Below are positions 1 to 8,599 of a stretch of DNA of 64,000 bases, piece by piece. The position numbers were made by a program, and so were the translations under genes. The notes beneath the pieces are model-generated. The model worked only from the letters and a program-made list of their open reading frames with translations. It was not told the origin of the DNA and searched no databases. The DNA lies in contig JBCCXL010000013.1 in assembly GCA_039191605.1 (NCBI GenBank), forward strand, positions 124,001 to 188,000, in the 5' to 3' direction. Numbering within the stretch: the stretch's first letter is position 1; every line of letters begins with the position of its first letter. The DNA is from JBCCXL01 sp039191605. Lineage in GTDB: Bacteria > Acidobacteriota > Thermoanaerobaculia > Multivoradales > JAHZIX01.

Positions 1-1
1 T

Positions 2-262
2 CACGCCTGGGGCGGAAATCACATCGTGATGGGCGGCCCGGTGCGCGGTGGCCAGATGTACGGCACCTACCCCTCGCTCTACGCCGACAACGACCTCGAC
101 ACCGGCCGCGGGCGGCTGATTCCCACTCTCTCCTGCGACGAGTACTTCGCCGAGCTCGCCGCCTGGTTCGGCGTCTCGGATTCCGATCTCGGCACGGTGC
201 TGCCGAACCTCGATCGCTTCTACAGTGTGGGGTCCGGCGCTCCCATCGGCTTCCTCGGCTAG
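2..262 (+). CDS. DUF1501 family protein, C-terminal fragment
   Basis: Only the last 86 codons lie in the window; the gene enters from the left edge in frame 2 and ends with TAG at 260-262. The fragment begins HAWGGNHIVMGGPVRGG and continues with a GTYPSL element, which is the typical C-terminal signature of DUF1501 proteins (the HGWGNHHIVLGG-like block). Members belong to the alkaline-phosphatase/sulfatase-like superfamily, are usually exported, and are often encoded beside DUF1800 proteins in Acidobacteria and Planctomycetes. The partner would lie to the left and cannot be seen. The biochemical role of the family is unknown. The next gene converges on this one across a 152-nt gap filled by a tandem repeat. 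Confidence 0.85.
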   Translation, partial: HAWGGNHIVMGGPVRGGQMYGTYPSLYADNDLDTGRGRLIPTLSCDEYFAELAAWFGVSDSDLGTVLPNLDRFYSVGSGAPIGFLG

Positions 263-340
263 CTCGGAGATTGGCTTAGGCTTTGGCGTCGCCGTCAGCG
301 GTAGTCGGGGGGCTGGCTCTCGGTGGCGGCGACGCTGAAC

Positions 341-415
341 TTCTCCGTCGGGTATTTCTCCGCCGGATGTTTCTCGACCTGCTGTTTCTTCAGCCGGTCT
401 TTCTTCAGCTCGATT
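341..415. repeat. 15-bp imperfect tandem repeat, five units
   Basis: Five consecutive 15-bp units start at 341, 356, 371, 386 and 401. Each begins TTCTC or TTCTT, with the pyrimidine-rich start and a CCGG-like middle kept best. The block fills the gap between two convergent genes and runs up to the stop codon of the deacetylase gene (TAA at 415-417 on the minus strand). No terminator hairpin is evident. Confidence 0.8.
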
Positions 416-2268
416 TAGGCTGTCTTCTGCCCGGATTTGGGGCTGAGGACGAGTTCCGGCTGCCTGGACTCGGCGTCGGTCAGGCGCTGCTGATAGGCCT
501 CGTCTTCGAAGAAGGCGGTGAGCTTCTCGCTCACCGGCAGCACCATGGACATGGGGTGCCACTGGACGGTCTCCCCGGTGTCGGCTCGGTGCACGTCTCC
601 GGCGGCGAGGCGGCGGGTGCCTTCCCCCAGCGAGAGGTCTTTCAGGCAGCTGCGCAGGTGACGGAAGAAGACCTGATCCTCGGGCTTCAGGAAGGGCAGC
701 ACGACATGGGCGGTGGCGGCCAGGTGGTAGTGGGCGGGCACGAAGGCGAGGCCGTCGAGGTGGAGGCGTTCGCAGGCGATGATCATCATCGCCACGACGT
801 CGCGCAGCATGCCTAGCCCGGGGTGCTCCTGTCCGGGAAGCTTCGGACGACGGCCGCCAAACTCCTGTCTGGGGTTTTGCAGCAGCAGCCATTCCACCTG
901 CAGCAGCTCGTATTTCGGTAGCGTACGGCGGTTCTTGCGCGCCCGCAGCTCCATCAACAGCTCTTGCCGCTCGGCGTCGCCGAAGAGTCGCAGGGTCTCG
1001 CCGCTCTCGTCGTCCAGGTTCCAGTCGAGGGTGGGGTGGGCGAAGCCTCGGGAACGCAGCTGATCCAGCAGCCCGTAGCGTTCAAAGGCGAACTCCAGGC
1101 CGTGGCGGGTGTAGTAGCCGAGGAAGCGGGTGCGCCGGGAGGAGGGGCCGAGGGCGCCGAAAAGATCCTCCTCGCTGAGGCTCCAATCCTCTTCGGAGCT
1201 GTCGCCGCTAAGCTCCGCGGGGTCCACCAGGCGGGCGAGGTGGCGAAAGCGGGAGATGGTGATCTGGTGGGTGGTGGGGGGCTCCAAGGCCTTCTGCTGA
1301 TTGGCGATCCAGCCGAGAAAACGGGCGTTGTAGCGCCAGGCTTCGGGGCCGTACCCGCCGGCCAGCAGGATCACCAGGGGCAGCTTGCGCTCACCCCGGG
1401 CGAGGTCGAAGACGAAGCGGTCGCGGACCAGCAGGGCATCGTCGCTCAGCTGCCAATCCCCCAGGGTATCGTCGCCGGCGGGATCGGCGCCGGTGAGGTA
1501 GATCACCAGCTCCGGCTGAAAGCGTTCGAACACCGGCGGCAGCTCCCGCCGCAGCACCTCCAGGAAGGTGCCGTCGTCGACGTTGGAGCCGAGGGCGAGG
1601 TTGGTGCTCTCGCGGGCGGCGGTATTGGACCAGGGGCGGTTGTGAATGGAGAAGGTGTGGACGCTGGGGTCCTCGGCGAAGATGCCCTCGGTGCCGTCGC
1701 CGTGGTGGAGATCGAGGTCGACCACCAGCACTCGGCCCCCGAAGCCGCGGCTGCGGCGGGCCTCGATGGCGCAGGCGATGTCGTTGAAGACGCAAAAGCC
1801 CTGACCTCGGTCGGCCCAGGCGTGATGCAGGCCGCCGCCGAGGTTGGCCACCACTCCGCGGGTTTCGGCGGCGATGGCGGTGGCGAGGTTGGTGCCGCCG
1901 ACCATCGCCCGCTGGATATCCAGCAGGGCCTCCAGCTCCGGGTCGTCGAGGGGCGTGCCGACGACCTTGGTGGCGGACTCCCCGTGGCGCAGCGACTCGA
2001 GGTAGTCGTCGGTGTGTACCCGGCGCAGGGTCTCGAAGGCGGCGGGGCGAGGCTTGCGCAGGCAGGCCTTGCACATCAGCCCTTCCATCTCCAGAAAGGT
2101 CAGCACCCGCTCGCCGCGACGGGGATCGGCGGGCACCGAGGCGTGTCCCCGAGAGTAGGTGGAGGAATAGACCACCTGCAGCGGAGGCTGGACGACGTGG
2201 CGCAGCAGCCGCCGGAATCCGCGGCGCAGGCCGCGATCGGCGCGGGAGAGGAGGGAAGGGTTGCTCAC
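415..2268 (-). CDS. Histone-deacetylase-family (AcuC/HDAC fold) hydrolase with long C-terminal extension
   Basis: A 617-residue protein whose residues about 30-325 form an arginase/deacetylase-fold HDAC domain. Visible motifs are the tandem histidines His148-His149 in GGGLHHAW, the FCVFNDIA block (158-165), the zinc-binding DLDLHHGDG (Asp186, His188), Asp262 in GADPAGDD, and the transition-state tyrosine Tyr306 in LAGGYG. All expected catalytic residues are therefore present. Bacterial relatives deacetylate acetyl-lysine proteins, acetylpolyamines or small acetylated molecules; the substrate here cannot be deduced. About 290 residues follow the catalytic domain, roughly doubling the usual length of about 310-375, and I recognise no family in that part. 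The gene is last in an apparent leftward set (outer-membrane protein, Smr protein, deacetylase) with an 80-nt gap upstream. Confidence 0.88.
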   Translation of the reverse strand: MSNPSLLSRADRGLRRGFRRLLRHVVQPPLQVVYSSTYSRGHASVPADPRRGERVLTFLEMEGLMCKACLRKPRPAAFETLRRVHTDDYLESLRHGESATKVVGTPLDDPELEALLDIQRAMVGGTNLATAIAAETRGVVANLGGGLHHAWADRGQGFCVFNDIACAIEARRSRGFGGRVLVVDLDLHHGDGTEGIFAEDPSVHTFSIHNRPWSNTAARESTNLALGSNVDDGTFLEVLRRELPPVFERFQPELVIYLTGADPAGDDTLGDWQLSDDALLVRDRFVFDLARGERKLPLVILLAGGYGPEAWRYNARFLGWIANQQKALEPPTTHQITISRFRHLARLVDPAELSGDSSEEDWSLSEEDLFGALGPSSRRTRFLGYYTRHGLEFAFERYGLLDQLRSRGFAHPTLDWNLDDESGETLRLFGDAERQELLMELRARKNRRTLPKYELLQVEWLLLQNPRQEFGGRRPKLPGQEHPGLGMLRDVVAMMIIACERLHLDGLAFVPAHYHLAATAHVVLPFLKPEDQVFFRHLRSCLKDLSLGEGTRRLAAGDVHRADTGETVQWHPMSMVLPVSEKLTAFFEDEAYQQRLTDAESRQPELVLSPKSGQKTA

Positions 2269-2348
2269 CCTTCCAGCTTACTGCACTGCCTTTGTTTTTC
2301 TTAGGGGAGCTCTTTTTCGGAAAGTTTCGCTGCCCTATCCCAGCCCTT

Positions 2349-2741
2349 CTATTCCAGCTCGGCCCAGGTGGCTCCCCACCCGCCGGCCTCCGCCGGGGCG
2401 TCGCCGAAGGAGCGTACCCGGGGGTCGCGCTCCAGCAGCGTGCGCACCGTGCGCCGCTGCACCCCGACGCCGCGCCCGTGAATGATGCGCACTTTGCGCA
2501 GCCCCTTCTCGTAGGCGGCGTCGAGGTACTCCCTCACCAGGTTGGGGACGTCCCGGGGCGGGAAGCTGTGGAGATCGAAGACGTCGGTGATGGGGACTTC
2601 ATAACCTTCCGTCCACCACTCGCCGGAATCCTCGTCGTCGGTGGGGGAAGGGGGCGCCGAGCTCTCGACCCGCGGAGCCTCTCGAGAGTCTTCGCGGGCT
2701 TCCTGCTCGGCATTTTTCCCCTTGCGCTTAAACCACCACAT
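2349..2741 (-). CDS. Smr (MutS2 C-terminal type) domain protein
   Basis: A 130-residue protein. The N-terminal half is basic then acidic and low complexity (WWFKRKGKNAEQE, then Glu/Ser/Pro-rich), probably disordered. The C-terminal half is an Smr domain: it carries the DLHSFPPRD motif, the helix VREYLDAAYEKGLRKVRIIH and the glycine loop HGRGVGVQRRTVR that define the fold. Stand-alone Smr proteins bind or nick DNA or RNA; in bacteria they include SmrA/SmrB and MutS2, which act on branched DNA and collided ribosomes. The gene starts 23 nt after the stop of the large outer-membrane protein, so the two are probably cotranscribed, although no functional link is obvious. Confidence 0.88.
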   Translation of the reverse strand: MWWFKRKGKNAEQEAREDSREAPRVESSAPPSPTDDEDSGEWWTEGYEVPITDVFDLHSFPPRDVPNLVREYLDAAYEKGLRKVRIIHGRGVGVQRRTVRTLLERDPRVRSFGDAPAEAGGWGATWAELE

Positions 2742-2764
2742 CTTGGCGTCGTCGCTAGCCCGGC

Positions 2765-5700
2765 TCAGTCGAAGAGCTTGAGGAAGGCGACGAAGACGGA
2801 GACGCCGTCGTCAGGACCGGCGACGGCGACGCCGACGTCGAGGTTGACCAGGGTGTCCCAGGGACCGACGAAGTTACCTACCACGCCGACGCCGGCGAGG
2901 AATTCATCCTCCAGGCCGGTGGCTTCATCGGTGGCCCAGGCGGCGTCGCCGACGGCCTCCAGGCGCAGCAGCTCGCCGACCTCGAAGCCGTAGGTGAGGT
3001 GAGCGGCGTAGGCCGACTCGGCGCGGATCTTGTCGCTCTGGTAGCCGCGCACTCGAGAGTCGCTGAAGTAGCCGAACTCGTACTTGCTGAAGCGGTCGAG
3101 ATTCTCGCCGTCGAGATATTCCAGCTGGATTCCTACCTTGCGGAAGTTGTTCAGCCACCAGGTCTTGCCGATGCTGGCGCCCCAGGTGGTGAACTCCTCC
3201 GTATCCGGATCGAAGTTGTCGAAGTCCGGGGTGCCGGGCAGGCCCCAGCGGGCCCAGTCCCCGCGCTTGCTGCGCTCCCACTCCGCCAGCAGGCGGTAGC
3301 CGGAGCGGTTGTAGCGGGCCTCCACCGCGAAGCTCTGCACGAAGTGGTCTTCCGGCACGATGAAGTTGGGGTCGGCGTCGTCGGCGTCGCCGAAGTCCTG
3401 ATAGCCGAGGCTGTAGGTGAAGTCCAGCTTGCCGAATTCTCCCAGCGGGCGGCCGAGGAAGAGAGAGAAGCGAGCGGGGCGGGACTCCACGGTCTCGGCC
3501 TCGATCTCCTCGTCATCGCGGAACACGATGTCCTCACCGGAGACCGCCAGGGCGAAGAGGCTGGCGCCGGCATCCCATTGGCTGCCGAAGAGCTGCGGCT
3601 CGGCGTAGTTGGCGATGGCCAGCACGCCGGCGAAGAAGACGTTGAGCTGGTTGCCGGTGCCGCGGAAGTCGAGGTCGAAGTAGTTGATCCCCGCCAGCGG
3701 CAGCGGGAAGTCCTGGCTCTCGTCGTAGAAGGCGCCGCCGATGAGGAACTTGCCGCGCACGGCGTTGCCTTCCTGCACCACCCGCTCGCCGGTCTCTTCG
3801 TCCTTCACCAGATAGCGCAGGCCCTGCTGGGTATCCCGCACCATGGTGGCGTCGGAATCCAGCGCCGCCTGGCGCTGGGTTTCGAAGTCCTGAGGATCGA
3901 GGCGCAGACCGGAGAGCAGGCGCTCGCTGTCCACCACGGTGGTGGCGTTGAGCACCGAGAGCAGCTGCTGGCCGACGGTGCGCAGGGGCAGCCAATAGGC
4001 CTCGGGGCTCCAGGCCTCCACCGGCTGGCCGCCGGCGTCGACGGGGCGGTAGTAGACGGTCTCCTCGTTGGACAGCACGTCTCCCTCCAGGCCGAGCTGA
4101 AGGGCGCGGGTGCGGACCCGGCCGAAGTGCTCGCGGTCGACCCACACCGTACCCTGGTAGAGGGTGCGCCCGGGGCCCACTTCACCGGTGGGCTCGAAGT
4201 CCACCACCCAGCAGCTGCGGCCGTCGACTTCGTCGGTGCCCCGCAGTCGATAGGAATATTCCTTGGTGAAGGTGATGTCCACCGGCTGGGTCGCCGCCTT
4301 CTCCGGCTGAATCAGCGGGATCTGCGGCAGGTCGTCACCGGTCCAGCGCACGCCGTTGAAGTAGTAGGTCTCCCACACCCAGTCGAAGCCTTCCCCCTCT
4401 TCGTAGAAGAAGGGACCCTCGAAGCTGACTTCCAGGCCCTGGACGCCGGTGCCGAATTGGAAGCGCAGATGGGTGATGTTGGTCGCCGTGTAGCGCGGCA
4501 GGCGGCGGCGCTGGGAGTCCTCGAAGGCCTGGAGCCGGCGCAGGATCTCCTCCACCGGCATCTGGCGTTCGCTCTCGATCTCCAGGCGCTCCGCCAGAGC
4601 GGTGCCGGCGAGGCTGGCCAACTCTTCGGCGCTCATGCGCTCGAGGCGTAGCACCTCGACGCTGCCGGGGTTGTTAAGCGGTATGGTGAGGGCCTCGTCG
4701 CTGCGGCTGAGGCCGAAGAGATCCCGGGCCTCGAGGGTTTCTCGCTCGATTCGGGTGGGGCGCTTGAGTCGGGGGTCGGGGAAGGCGAGAGCGAGCTCGG
4801 AGGTCGTCTCGAAGCTGTCGCTCTCCTCGGCGCCTTCCTCGGAACCCGTGTCGACGACGAGGTCTTCGGGAGTGCGGGCGATGACCCGCAGCTGGAGATC
4901 CTCACCGCGCACGAAGCTCCAGGCCTGCTGTGCGCCTTCTGGCCGGGAGTAGGGGTCGAGGGAGAGGTCGCCGGCAAATTCCCGGGCCAGCAGCTTGAAG
5001 GGCGCTACGGTGGGAGCGGCGGCGGCGGAAGAAGGGGCGGCGAAGAGGGTGACCGCCACGCCGGCTTCGGCAGCTGCAGCGGCGTCCGCCAGCGCCAGCC
5101 AGGGGTCGCTGGGAAGGTCCGAGGCGTCCAGAACCACCGGGCGGCCGGGGTCGATCTGCTGGATCTGGGTGACGGTGGCGGCGAGGTCCGGCAGCCCGGG
5201 AGCCAGGGCGATGCCGTCGAGATAGGCGGCGACGTCCTCGCCGTAGAAGCGCGCCAGCTGCTCTTCCCCGGCGCCGAGGAAGGAGGGGCCGAGGGGGGCG
5301 GTGAGGATGCGGGCTTCAGGATTGGCGCCAGCGAGGGTCACGGAGGCGCGCTTGAAGAGAAAGGCGTAATCCTCCAGCGTCGCCTCGCCGCTGGCCGGCT
5401 GCCACAGCACCTGGTAGTGCTTGAGGTCCGCGGCGGAGCGGGCGGCGGCGGCGGCGGCCTGGAGCTCCGCGTCGAGCTCGGTGGCGTGTTGGATCACCGG
5501 AGAGGGCGTGGTGAAGATCACTCGCAGCCAGGGCGTGGCGCCGGCCTGCTGCACCGCCGCGGTGCCGCTGGCGGCCTCGGCGGCGTCCGTCACCGTTGCC
5601 GTCCAGGCGAGGTAGAGGCGCTGATCCTCGGTGACCTGAGGGGCGGCGGCGAGGCTTTCCAGCCATGCACCGGGCTCTTCCACCAGCAGACCGGCGCAGG

Positions 5701-5830
5701 GATTACAGGGCGGACGCTGGGCGGCGGCATCACTCGCCAGGCTGAGCACCAGCGCTAGGGCCAGGGCGAGGGCGAATAAGGGGCTCCCCCAGCGGGGAAG
5801 GGTGACGGGGCGCAGGGGCGTCGGCTTCAT
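2765..5830 (-). CDS. Large secreted protein with C-terminal beta-barrel-like region (outer membrane)
   Basis: Read from the ATG at 5830 the protein has 1021 residues. Another ATG lies 14 codons upstream, but MKPTPLRPVTLPRWG followed by a hydrophobic Ala/Leu stretch ending in DAAAQR is a normal signal peptide, so I prefer the internal start. Residues about 20-350 are an Ala-rich domain. The middle is rich in beta strands (FEGPFFYEEGEGFDWVWE, and a VDGRSCWVVDFEP lipocalin/LolA-like segment). From about residue 650 to the end there are alternating amphipathic strands (LNVFFAGVLAIANY, FSLFLGRPLGEFGKLDFTY, GYRLLAEWERSK) and a terminal aromatic residue two before the end (LFD), as expected for an outer-membrane barrel. 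I do not recognise a named family; relatives in Acidobacteriota are annotated hypothetical. It heads a leftward operon with the Smr and deacetylase genes. Confidence 0.75.
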   Translation of the reverse strand: MKPTPLRPVTLPRWGSPLFALALALALVLSLASDAAAQRPPCNPCAGLLVEEPGAWLESLAAAPQVTEDQRLYLAWTATVTDAAEAASGTAAVQQAGATPWLRVIFTTPSPVIQHATELDAELQAAAAAARSAADLKHYQVLWQPASGEATLEDYAFLFKRASVTLAGANPEARILTAPLGPSFLGAGEEQLARFYGEDVAAYLDGIALAPGLPDLAATVTQIQQIDPGRPVVLDASDLPSDPWLALADAAAAAEAGVAVTLFAAPSSAAAAPTVAPFKLLAREFAGDLSLDPYSRPEGAQQAWSFVRGEDLQLRVIARTPEDLVVDTGSEEGAEESDSFETTSELALAFPDPRLKRPTRIERETLEARDLFGLSRSDEALTIPLNNPGSVEVLRLERMSAEELASLAGTALAERLEIESERQMPVEEILRRLQAFEDSQRRRLPRYTATNITHLRFQFGTGVQGLEVSFEGPFFYEEGEGFDWVWETYYFNGVRWTGDDLPQIPLIQPEKAATQPVDITFTKEYSYRLRGTDEVDGRSCWVVDFEPTGEVGPGRTLYQGTVWVDREHFGRVRTRALQLGLEGDVLSNEETVYYRPVDAGGQPVEAWSPEAYWLPLRTVGQQLLSVLNATTVVDSERLLSGLRLDPQDFETQRQAALDSDATMVRDTQQGLRYLVKDEETGERVVQEGNAVRGKFLIGGAFYDESQDFPLPLAGINYFDLDFRGTGNQLNVFFAGVLAIANYAEPQLFGSQWDAGASLFALAVSGEDIVFRDDEEIEAETVESRPARFSLFLGRPLGEFGKLDFTYSLGYQDFGDADDADPNFIVPEDHFVQSFAVEARYNRSGYRLLAEWERSKRGDWARWGLPGTPDFDNFDPDTEEFTTWGASIGKTWWLNNFRKVGIQLEYLDGENLDRFSKYEFGYFSDSRVRGYQSDKIRAESAYAAHLTYGFEVGELLRLEAVGDAAWATDEATGLEDEFLAGVGVVGNFVGPWDTLVNLDVGVAVAGPDDGVSVFVAFLKLFD

Positions 5831-5894
5831 GATGGTGCTGGATTCCTCTCCGGTTCCTTCGGTGCCCCGCATTGGCTCCCGCGGTTCGGGAACG

Positions 5895-6002
5895 CTGTCT
5901 TCTTCTGAAGGCCTGTTTCGTTCCTAAGGACTGTCTACTTCCTGAGGATGGCCTCTTCCTGGAGGTCGCCCTCTTTCTGAAGGCTGCCCTCTTTCTGAAG
6001 AG
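5895..6002. repeat. 18-bp imperfect tandem repeat, six units
   Basis: Six consecutive 18-bp units start at 5895, 5913, 5931, 5949, 5967 and 5985; the best conserved part resembles CTCTTTCTGAAGG. The block lies in the 369-nt gap between the divergent outer-membrane protein (minus) and DUF4388 (plus) genes, where both promoters should be. Because the unit is a multiple of three, both strands show open frames with hexapeptide repeats, which I take to be a by-product. Confidence 0.88.
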
Positions 6003-6199
6003 TGGGCCGGGGCGCGACGGTTTGAGCTTAATTAGATCGCGAGCACTTGTCACTGCAATGGCCCTGGAGAAAACAACCTTAGGGCAGCAGATCTTCCCGG
6101 CGGTTCCCGGGGCTTCCGGCCGCGGATTGTGGGTGGCGGGGTCCGAAGACCAGCGGAGATCGGTGCGTCGTGACGTTGGCGCCCTCGCGGAGGGCGGCT

Positions 6200-7303
6200 A
6201 TGATGCTGGCGATGGATTTTTCAGGTCGTCTGGGGGCCTTCCCCATGAGTGAATTGTTGCAGTGGGCGAAGAACGAGCGCCGTACGGGCTCGTTGGTGAT
6301 CCGCCGCAGCAGTCGGAAGAAGCGGATCTTCTTCCATAACGGAAACGTCGTCGGATGTGTTTCCGATGACCCTGCTGACTTTTTTGGTCAGAATCTTTTG
6401 CTGCGGGGTCTGCTGGACGAAAAGCAGCTGGTGGAGGCCCTGGGACGGTGCACCAAGACCGGCCGCCGCCTTGGGGAAACCCTGGTGGAGTTGGGGATTC
6501 TCGACGAGGAGAGGGTGCGGGACGCGCTGGCGGAGCAGATCGCCGACGCGGTCTGCGGCATCTTCCTGTGGTCCCACGGCGTGTTCTACTTCGAGAACGG
6601 AGAGCAGCCTCCCGAGGCTCTGCTGCCGCGACCCATCGAGACCATGGGGCTGGTGCTGGAAGGCAGCCGCTGGATCGACGAGATGCGCCGGGTTCGCCGT
6701 ATCGTGCCCCACGACAACGTGGTGCTGCGGCGCGGCCCTGCCTGGCCCGGAAAGGCCCTGGATTCGGTGGAAGAGAGAGTGCTGTCGGCGGTGGACGGCA
6801 ATCGTTCCCTGGCGGTGGTGCACCGCATGATCAAGGGAACCTACTTCCGGGTGGTGGATGCAGCCTATCGACTCTGCCTCAAAGAGGTCCTGGACCTGGG
6901 CGAGGTGGGGGACGCTCTCGAGAGCGCCAGCGTGGAGATCAACGTCTACGATCTGCTGCTGGAGCAGGCGCTGGAAGAACAGAGCGAGGAGATCGAGGGG
7001 CGCGGCGCTCCGATACCCTGGCCTCTGCTTTCGGAGCTGCGCCTGGTGTGGCTGACGGAGCCTCGGGCGGAGGAGTTGTCGGAGCTCTCGCGGCCCCTGC
7101 AGCTCGCCGCCTCGAGCTTCGACGGGGAGAGCACCCTGGCCCAGTGGTACGACGGTGATCGCGGCGAGGAGGAGCAAGATTTCCTGCTGGAGCAGCTCGC
7201 CAAGGGGCGAATTGCGCTCTTGCCCAAGGCCCCCGGGGCGCTGGAGGAAGAAGCTCAGATCGCCCCCAAGGGCTGGCTCAAGCGCTGGCTCAAGGGTCGC
7301 TGA
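6200..7303 (+). CDS. DUF4388 domain protein
   Basis: A 367-residue protein from the ATG at 6200. The start lies 5 nt after a GGAGGG at 6189-6194; ATG at 6203 or 6212 is also possible, and an upstream in-frame ATG at 6170 lacks a ribosome binding site. The first 140 residues match DUF4388: MDFSGRLGAFPMSELLQW, the LVIRRSSRKKRIFFHNGNVVGC strand pair, then LLDEKQLVEALGRC and LGETLVELGILDEERV, which resemble the N-terminal PatA/GspE-type helical repeats. DUF4388 proteins occur in delta-proteobacteria and Acidobacteria, often with response-regulator or gliding/adventurous-motility genes, and are thought to be signalling adaptors. The C-terminal 200 residues are unassigned. It converges on the next gene with an 18-nt gap. 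Confidence 0.85.
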   Translation: MMLAMDFSGRLGAFPMSELLQWAKNERRTGSLVIRRSSRKKRIFFHNGNVVGCVSDDPADFFGQNLLLRGLLDEKQLVEALGRCTKTGRRLGETLVELGILDEERVRDALAEQIADAVCGIFLWSHGVFYFENGEQPPEALLPRPIETMGLVLEGSRWIDEMRRVRRIVPHDNVVLRRGPAWPGKALDSVEERVLSAVDGNRSLAVVHRMIKGTYFRVVDAAYRLCLKEVLDLGEVGDALESASVEINVYDLLLEQALEEQSEEIEGRGAPIPWPLLSELRLVWLTEPRAEELSELSRPLQLAASSFDGESTLAQWYDGDRGEEEQDFLLEQLAKGRIALLPKAPGALEEEAQIAPKGWLKRWLKGR

Positions 7304-7321
7304 CTGGTCGGGTGTTGGCCC

Positions 7322-8599
7322 CTAGAGGGTGGAGGGCAGCAGCTCTCCGGGGTGCCAGTGGGGGATTTTCTTTTCCACACCCTCGCCGACAGGGGCGGCG
7401 CACTCCGCCGCCAGTCGCCTCGCGCGGTCGGAATCGCCGTGCTCCAGCAGCAGTTCGACGAGCTCGAGGGTGACGATGCGGGCGGCGTCCAGGAGTCGGT
7501 GTCGCAGGAAGCCGCGGCGCACCTGTTCGAGGCTCTCCCGTGCCTGAGCCACGCCGCCGCGATGGCGCTGGATTCGCGCTGAGAGCCACAGCTTGCGCAG
7601 ATCGTCCAGGGGATTGGACGGCAGGCCGGCATCGAGGCTGGCGAGAGCGTCGTCTAGGCGACCGAGATCCGCCAGGGTGCTGGCCTGGAGCAGGCGGGAT
7701 TCAGTCTCCAGATGAGGCGTGGAGAGATCGTTTTCCGGCAGCTTGGAGAGGAGATCCTGGGCCCGTTGCTGGAGTCTCAGAGCGCGGTCCCACTGGTCCT
7801 GGAGGGCCCGCAGTCGAGCTTCCTGAAGAAAGAGACGGGTGCGAAGAGCGTGCTCGTCCATCGCGGTGGCGAAGGGGTGGGGAGCGTCGTCCAGCAGGCG
7901 ATGGGCGTGGAGGAGCTCGCCGAGGGCGAAGTCCAGTCGTCCGGCCTCGATCTCTAGACCAGCGCGGAGCGAGAGCACCCAAGGGCGATAGGGCAGTTGA
8001 GGAGTGGGGATCGAGGCCCAATGACCCTCGGCGGTGTCGAAGAGCTCCTGCGCCGCGGAGAGGCGCTCGTTGAGTCGAAGACCGTTGCCGATGTGGGCCG
8101 AGACGAGCATCGCGAGCTCGGATCGGGCGCTGTCCTGAAGCCCGGAGCAGCGTGCCCCCTTGGCGATCTCTTCCGCCAGGAAGGCATATTCCAGCGCGCC
8201 GTTGGCGTCTTCCGCGGCGGTGCTCAGGCTGCGCCGGCAGAGCAGCTCGGCGAGGCCCCAGCTAGCAAAGCTGCCACCGCGCCGCAGACGCTCCATCTGC
8301 TCCAAGAAGGGCCAGGCTTCCAGCTGTTCCAGCAGCTGGGGCGCCGAGCGTCGTGAGCGGGCGAGGGCGATGCCGCCGCGGGTGAGCTCAGCGGTCGGCA
8401 GCCAACCTTCCCGATAGAGATCCAGGACCTCCCCCGCACGGCGGTAGCACTCGGGGCAGCTCGCCAGCTGATGGAGAAAAAGCTTCGACAGGAGAGGGTC
8501 GCCCTGTCGCCGCAGGATAGCCTCTAGATCTGCGAGGTTGACGTGGACTTCGTGGAAGCCTCGGGATCTTAGAAGGGACAATGCTGGGTCGCGGCTCAT
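7322..8599 (-). CDS. TPR-like helical protein with N-terminal His/CPEC motif
   Basis: A 425-residue protein with no signal peptide. Residues about 20-65 contain LHQLASCPECYRRAGEVLD, a His-x4-Cys-x2-Cys arrangement resembling the zinc-binding N-terminus of anti-sigma factors (ZAS type) and common in acidobacterial helical-repeat proteins. The rest is a series of amphipathic Ala/Leu/Arg-rich helices of about 34-40 residues (for example LRALQDQWDRALRLQQRAQD, LADLGRLDDALASLDAGL), typical of degenerate tetratricopeptide repeats, with a DUF-like DRARRLAAE end. A scaffold or regulatory role is plausible but unproven. Transcription probably starts in the 332-nt gap to its right. I do not recognise a named family. 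Confidence 0.72.
   Translation of the reverse strand: MSRDPALSLLRSRGFHEVHVNLADLEAILRRQGDPLLSKLFLHQLASCPECYRRAGEVLDLYREGWLPTAELTRGGIALARSRRSAPQLLEQLEAWPFLEQMERLRRGGSFASWGLAELLCRRSLSTAAEDANGALEYAFLAEEIAKGARCSGLQDSARSELAMLVSAHIGNGLRLNERLSAAQELFDTAEGHWASIPTPQLPYRPWVLSLRAGLEIEAGRLDFALGELLHAHRLLDDAPHPFATAMDEHALRTRLFLQEARLRALQDQWDRALRLQQRAQDLLSKLPENDLSTPHLETESRLLQASTLADLGRLDDALASLDAGLPSNPLDDLRKLWLSARIQRHRGGVAQARESLEQVRRGFLRHRLLDAARIVTLELVELLLEHGDSDRARRLAAECAAPVGEGVEKKIPHWHPGELLPSTL

Noticed and set aside
2999..4651. A 550-codon plus-strand open frame opposite the large outer-membrane protein
   Set aside because: Low-complexity Ala/Val/Gly/Glu translation, no ribosome binding site, fully overlapped by a better supported gene.
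5730..6252. Open frames on both strands across the 18-bp repeat, with hexapeptide repeats such as FRKRAA
   Set aside because: A repeat whose unit is a multiple of three keeps any frame open; neither frame has a ribosome binding site or a known domain.
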